Assembly: GCA_004347925.1 (NCBI GenBank)
Contig: QNVD01000253.1
Coordinates: forward strand, 1-7,774
Origin: Hadesarchaea archaeon
GTDB lineage: Archaea; Hadarchaeota; Hadarchaeia; Hadarchaeales; WYZ-LMO6
Length of the DNA: 7,774 nt
Direction of reading: 5' to 3'
Below, one piece after another: positions 5,543 through 7,774 of this stretch. The stretch's first letter is position 1. Every line of letters begins with the position of its first letter. Made by a program: the position numbers and the translations under genes. The notes under the pieces were generated by a model that ran no database searches, was not told the origin of the DNA, and saw only the letters and a list, made by a program, of their open reading frames with translations.

Positions 5543-6542
5543 GATCCTCCAGCTCCACCCTCCTGAGGTTCCCCTCCACCAGCCTCCGGTTCCGGTAGGC
5601 CCTCTCCGCTACCTCCAGCGCCTCCTTCTCCCCCACGAAGTCGGAGAGCCTCCTCATCCCGTGCCTCTCCCTTATTCCCTCCACCTCCTCCCTCAGCCTC
5701 CTCCCCAGCCTGCCCTCCAGCTCCTCCAGCTTCCTCTCCCCGGAGTAGAACTCCAGGAAGGCGGGCAGGAAGAGGGAGTTGGCCTCCCCGTGCGGGATGC
5801 GGTACTTCCCCCCCAGCACGTGGCTCAGGGCGTGCACCAGCGAGGCCTGGGCGTTGGTGATGGCGATCCCCCCCAGCAGGGAGCAGAGCATCATCTTCCT
5901 CCTGCCCTCAGGCCTGTCCTCCACCGCCTCCTCCAGACCCTCCAGGAAGAGCCTTATCCCCTGCTCGCAGAGCAGGTCCACCATGGGATCGCAGAACCTG
6001 GTGAGGTAGGCCTCCACCAGGTGGCAGAGGGCGTCCATGGAGGTCTGCAGGGTGAGCTCCCTGGGCAGGCCCCTCATCAGCTCCTCGTCCAGGATGGCCA
6101 CGTGGGGGCAGAGGTTCTCCGAGACGATGGACCACTTCTCCTCCCCCACCCTTATGACGGAGTACTTGGTCACCTCGCTCCCCGTCCCGTGGGTGGTGGG
6201 GACGGCGATGAGCCTCCTCATCCTGCGGGGGATCTTCTCCACCCCGAAGAAGTCCCTCACCCTCCCGGGGTTCTCCATCAGGGCGGCCAGCACCTTGGCC
6301 ACATCCAGCACGCTCCCTCCTCCCACCGCCAGCACGTAGTCGAACTCCTTCCCCCTCAGCCCCTCCCAGTACCCCTCCACCTCCTCCAGCGAGGGCTCGG
6401 GGGAGATCCTCAGCACCTCCATCCCCCCCGCCCATCCCGTGTCCATCCCCCTCCTGCAGCAGAGCAGCCCCCTCCCCTCCAGTCCCAGCCTTCCCAGGGT
6501 CTCCCTGAGCCTTCCGAAGAGCACCTCCGTCCTGAGGATCAT
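5514..6542 (-). CDS. Iron-containing alcohol dehydrogenase family protein
   Basis: A 342-residue NAD(P)-dependent group III (Fe-ADH) dehydrogenase that would interconvert an alcohol and an aldehyde or ketone. Visible are the nucleotide-binding GGGSVLDVAK (74-83), PTTHGTGSEVTKYSVI (115-130), and all four expected metal ligands by analogy with lactaldehyde reductase FucO: Asp170, His174, His237 and His251 (in SMDALCHLVEAY and HALSHVLGGKYRIPHGEAN). The chain is about 40 residues shorter than typical members (380-390), mainly in the N-terminal segment and the last helices. ATG 6542 overlaps the stop of the preceding B3/B4 gene as ATGA and has GGTGA a few bases upstream, which fixes the start. The frame is open further upstream, but that reads as a Gly/Pro-rich shadow. 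It is the last gene of a three-gene operon. The substrate is unknown; glycerol-1-phosphate dehydrogenase is less likely. Confidence 0.88.
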   Translation of the reverse strand: MILRTEVLFGRLRETLGRLGLEGRGLLCCRRGMDTGWAGGMEVLRISPEPSLEEVEGYWEGLRGKEFDYVLAVGGGSVLDVAKVLAALMENPGRVRDFFGVEKIPRRMRRLIAVPTTHGTGSEVTKYSVIRVGEEKWSIVSENLCPHVAILDEELMRGLPRELTLQTSMDALCHLVEAYLTRFCDPMVDLLCEQGIRLFLEGLEEAVEDRPEGRRKMMLCSLLGGIAITNAQASLVHALSHVLGGKYRIPHGEANSLFLPAFLEFYSGERKLEELEGRLGRRLREEVEGIRERHGMRRLSDFVGEKEALEVAERAYRNRRLVEGNLRRVELEDLRRMVLRSL

Positions 6543-7192
6543 CCCTTCACCCCGCAGTGCTCCCTCACGAGCCTCTCCAGCTCCTCCCCGGCCTTCCTCA
6601 GGGTCTCCCTCTCTATGCCCGGGACCCCGCACAGGAGGAAGAGCACCCTGCCCGTCCCCTCCGTGACCTTGGTGAGCTCCGAGTCCCGGTAGGGGTAGAT
6701 GGCCACCACCTTCCTCCCGTCCGCCACCACCACCTCTCCCCCCAGCCTGAGGGGCCTCTCCATCCCTATCCCCAGGAACTCCTCCCCCTCCCTCGCGAAC
6801 CTCAGGAGGGGCTCCCCCTCCAGCCTGTCCAGGTCGAAGGCCCCTATGGAGATCAGGAAGCGGACGGAGACCACGTTGTAGAGGTCCACCAGGGTGTTGA
6901 TGGTGGGGAAGGGCTTGCCCATCAGGATCCTCCTGATCAGGGCCTCCGCGGAGGGCCGTGTCTTGGTGGGGTCTATCCCCAGCCTCCACATGAAGTCCCG
7001 GTAGGCCCTGATGGCCCTCACCTCCTTCAGGGAGAGGAGGTCGTACCTCCCCCTCACCCTCCTCACCGTCTCCTCCTTCAGCCTCTCCACCTCCGGGTTC
7101 CTCCCCTCCACCCTCACCCCCTCCACCTCCACCTTCAGGGCCCCTATTCCGGGAAACCTCTCCTCCACCTCCGGCTCCACCCTCAGGAACAT
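6539..7192 (-). CDS. Free-standing PheRS-type B3/B4 domain protein
   Basis: A 217-residue protein of the B3/B4 family (COG3382-like). The domain is otherwise part of the phenylalanyl-tRNA synthetase beta chain, where it hydrolyses mischarged Tyr-tRNA-Phe. Landmarks are AYRDFMWRLGIDPTKTRPSAEALIRR (in 63-88), INTLVDLYNVVS (98-109), SIGAFDLDRL (115-124), GEEFLGIG (136-143), GEVVVAD (152-158) and YRDSELTKVT (168-177). No synthetase domain is attached. Free-standing members are usually predicted to edit tRNA or hydrolyse an ester or amide in trans, but I know of no settled function. ATG 7192 is chosen for the AGGTGG ribosome site (7202-7197), which overlaps the TAG stop of the upstream dehydrogenase; the frame upstream is a shadow. 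The stop overlaps the next start as ATGA. Co-translation with two dehydrogenases suggests a metabolic rather than purely translational role. Confidence 0.9.
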   Translation of the reverse strand: MFLRVEPEVEERFPGIGALKVEVEGVRVEGRNPEVERLKEETVRRVRGRYDLLSLKEVRAIRAYRDFMWRLGIDPTKTRPSAEALIRRILMGKPFPTINTLVDLYNVVSVRFLISIGAFDLDRLEGEPLLRFAREGEEFLGIGMERPLRLGGEVVVADGRKVVAIYPYRDSELTKVTEGTGRVLFLLCGVPGIERETLRKAGEELERLVREHCGVKG

Positions 7193-7200
7193 CGCGCCAC

Positions 7201-7773
7201 CTACCTTTGGGGCTCCACCACCACCTTCAGGGACTCCCCCGCCTCGGCCACCAGCCTGAAGCCCAGGGCTATCTCCCCCAGCCCCAGCCTGTGGGTGATC
7301 ATCTCCTTCACCCTCATCCTCCCCCTCCGCAGGAGGTCCAGGGCCCTCTCCAGGTCCCCCGGCGCGGCCCCGTAGGAGGTCATCACCCTCACCTCGTCCC
7401 TCCAGATCTCCGCGGGCCTGAGGGGTAGGGGGACCCCTGGAGGGGGAACGGCGAAGAGGAGGACGGTTCCCCCCCTGTCCACGCACTCCAGGGCCTGCTC
7501 CGCCGCGGAGGGGGCGCCCGTGCAGACGATGACCCGATCCGCCCTTCTCCCCAGCACCTCCTCCACCCTCTCGGGCAGGTTCTCCCCCGCCCTGAGGGCG
7601 AAGTCGGCCCCGAAGCGCTTGGCCGCCTCCAGCCTGTAGTCCTGAACGTCCGAGACCAGCACGGTGTCGGCGCCCCTGAGCTTGGCCAGCTGGAGGTGGA
7701 GCAGGCCCGAGACCCCGCTGCCCAGGATCAGCACCGTGTCCTCCTCCCCCACCCCCGCCAGCCTCTGCCCCCT
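7201..7773 (-). CDS. Zinc-type (MDR) alcohol dehydrogenase, C-terminal part
   Basis: The 5' end lies beyond the window; 190 codons are present, ending at TAG 7203-7201. The fragment begins at the junction into the coenzyme domain of a medium-chain dehydrogenase. It shows the Rossmann motif LILGSGVSGLL (15-25 of the fragment), a second-strand end at VSDVQDYRLEAAKRFGAD (40-57), CTGAPSAAEQALECVDRGG (typical alpha-beta unit), the EIWRDEVRVMTSYGA segment and the terminal ITHRLGLGEIALGF plus SLKVVVEP. This pattern fits the sorbitol/threonine dehydrogenase branch. The catalytic zinc ligands would be in the missing N-terminal half. Asp42 after strand two suggests preference for NAD over NADP. It heads, within this window, an operon with the B3/B4 protein (8 bases downstream) and the iron-type dehydrogenase. 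A polyol or sugar alcohol substrate is plausible but unproven. Confidence 0.86.
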   Translation of the reverse strand, partial: RGQRLAGVGEEDTVLILGSGVSGLLHLQLAKLRGADTVLVSDVQDYRLEAAKRFGADFALRAGENLPERVEEVLGRRADRVIVCTGAPSAAEQALECVDRGGTVLLFAVPPPGVPLPLRPAEIWRDEVRVMTSYGAAPGDLERALDLLRRGRMRVKEMITHRLGLGEIALGFRLVAEAGESLKVVVEPQR

Positions 7774-7774
7774 C

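Noticed and set aside
5514..6542. Glycerol-1-phosphate dehydrogenase (archaeal lipid backbone enzyme) for the iron-type dehydrogenase
   Set aside because: Tempting in an archaeal lipid context, but PTTHGTGSEVTKYSV and the HALSH...IPHGEAN region fit the FucO-like alcohol dehydrogenase branch better than G1P dehydrogenase.
6543..6989. N-terminal extension of the iron-type dehydrogenase into the B3/B4 gene
   Set aside because: The added residues are Gly/Pro/Arg-rich shadow of the B3/B4 frame. The ATGA overlap at 6539-6542 with GGTGA upstream gives a normal start.
7193..7486. N-terminal extension of the B3/B4 protein into the MDR dehydrogenase gene
   Set aside because: Sequence is an out-of-frame reading of the dehydrogenase. 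AGGTGG before ATG 7192 sets the start where B3/B4 homology begins.
1..7774. tRNA, rRNA, CRISPR array, insertion sequence or attachment site
   Set aside because: No cloverleaf, spaced direct repeats, transposase motifs or terminal inverted repeats seen; nearly every base is in a recognisable gene.

Overview
The window reads as a compact, GC-rich archaeal chromosome segment. The prolyl-tRNA synthetase is the archaeal/eukaryal-type enzyme, with a C-terminal zinc knuckle and a terminal Tyr. The upstream regions carry TATA-like boxes about 26 bases before starts or leaders. An inositol-phosphate/CDP-alcohol lipid gene set is present. Arginine is mostly AGG and the sense strands are strongly purine-rich, which suggests a thermophile. 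I cannot name the lineage; a high-GC thermophilic archaeon is as far as the sequence goes. Coding density is near total. The longest non-coding stretch is about 110 bases, and there are no RNA genes, CRISPR arrays or mobile elements.

Region 1 (1-2507) is an inositol-phosphate module. It holds the 3' end of a CDP-alcohol phosphatidyltransferase (+), a short PadR-type regulator (-) that overlaps it tail to tail, myo-inositol-1-phosphate synthase (ino1, +) divergent from padR, and a PfkB-family sugar/polyol kinase (+) coupled to ino1 by an ATGA overlap. Ino1 makes inositol 3-phosphate from glucose 6-phosphate. The phosphatidyltransferase would plausibly transfer it to CDP-archaeol (archaetidylinositol phosphate), and the kinase may re-phosphorylate free inositol. 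A perfect 9-bp inverted repeat lies just upstream of padR and overlaps its ribosome binding site, so it could be an operator, an RNA hairpin, or both.

Region 2 (2501-4965, minus strand) carries an M24 Xaa-Pro peptidase followed by prolyl-tRNA synthetase. The latter has its own TATA box overlapping the peptidase stop codon. Region 3 (5003-5542, +) is a small class I methyltransferase. It diverges from the peptidase across a 37-base spacer with near-symmetrical TATA elements, spaced so that both transcripts would be leaderless.

Region 4 (5514-7774, minus strand) is a tight three-gene operon: a zinc-type (MDR) dehydrogenase cut by the window edge, a free-standing PheRS-type B3/B4 domain protein, and an iron-type alcohol dehydrogenase. 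Its substrates cannot be read from sequence. It is the least explained unit here. All three convergent gene pairs in the window overlap at their 3' ends (32, 7 and 29 bases).
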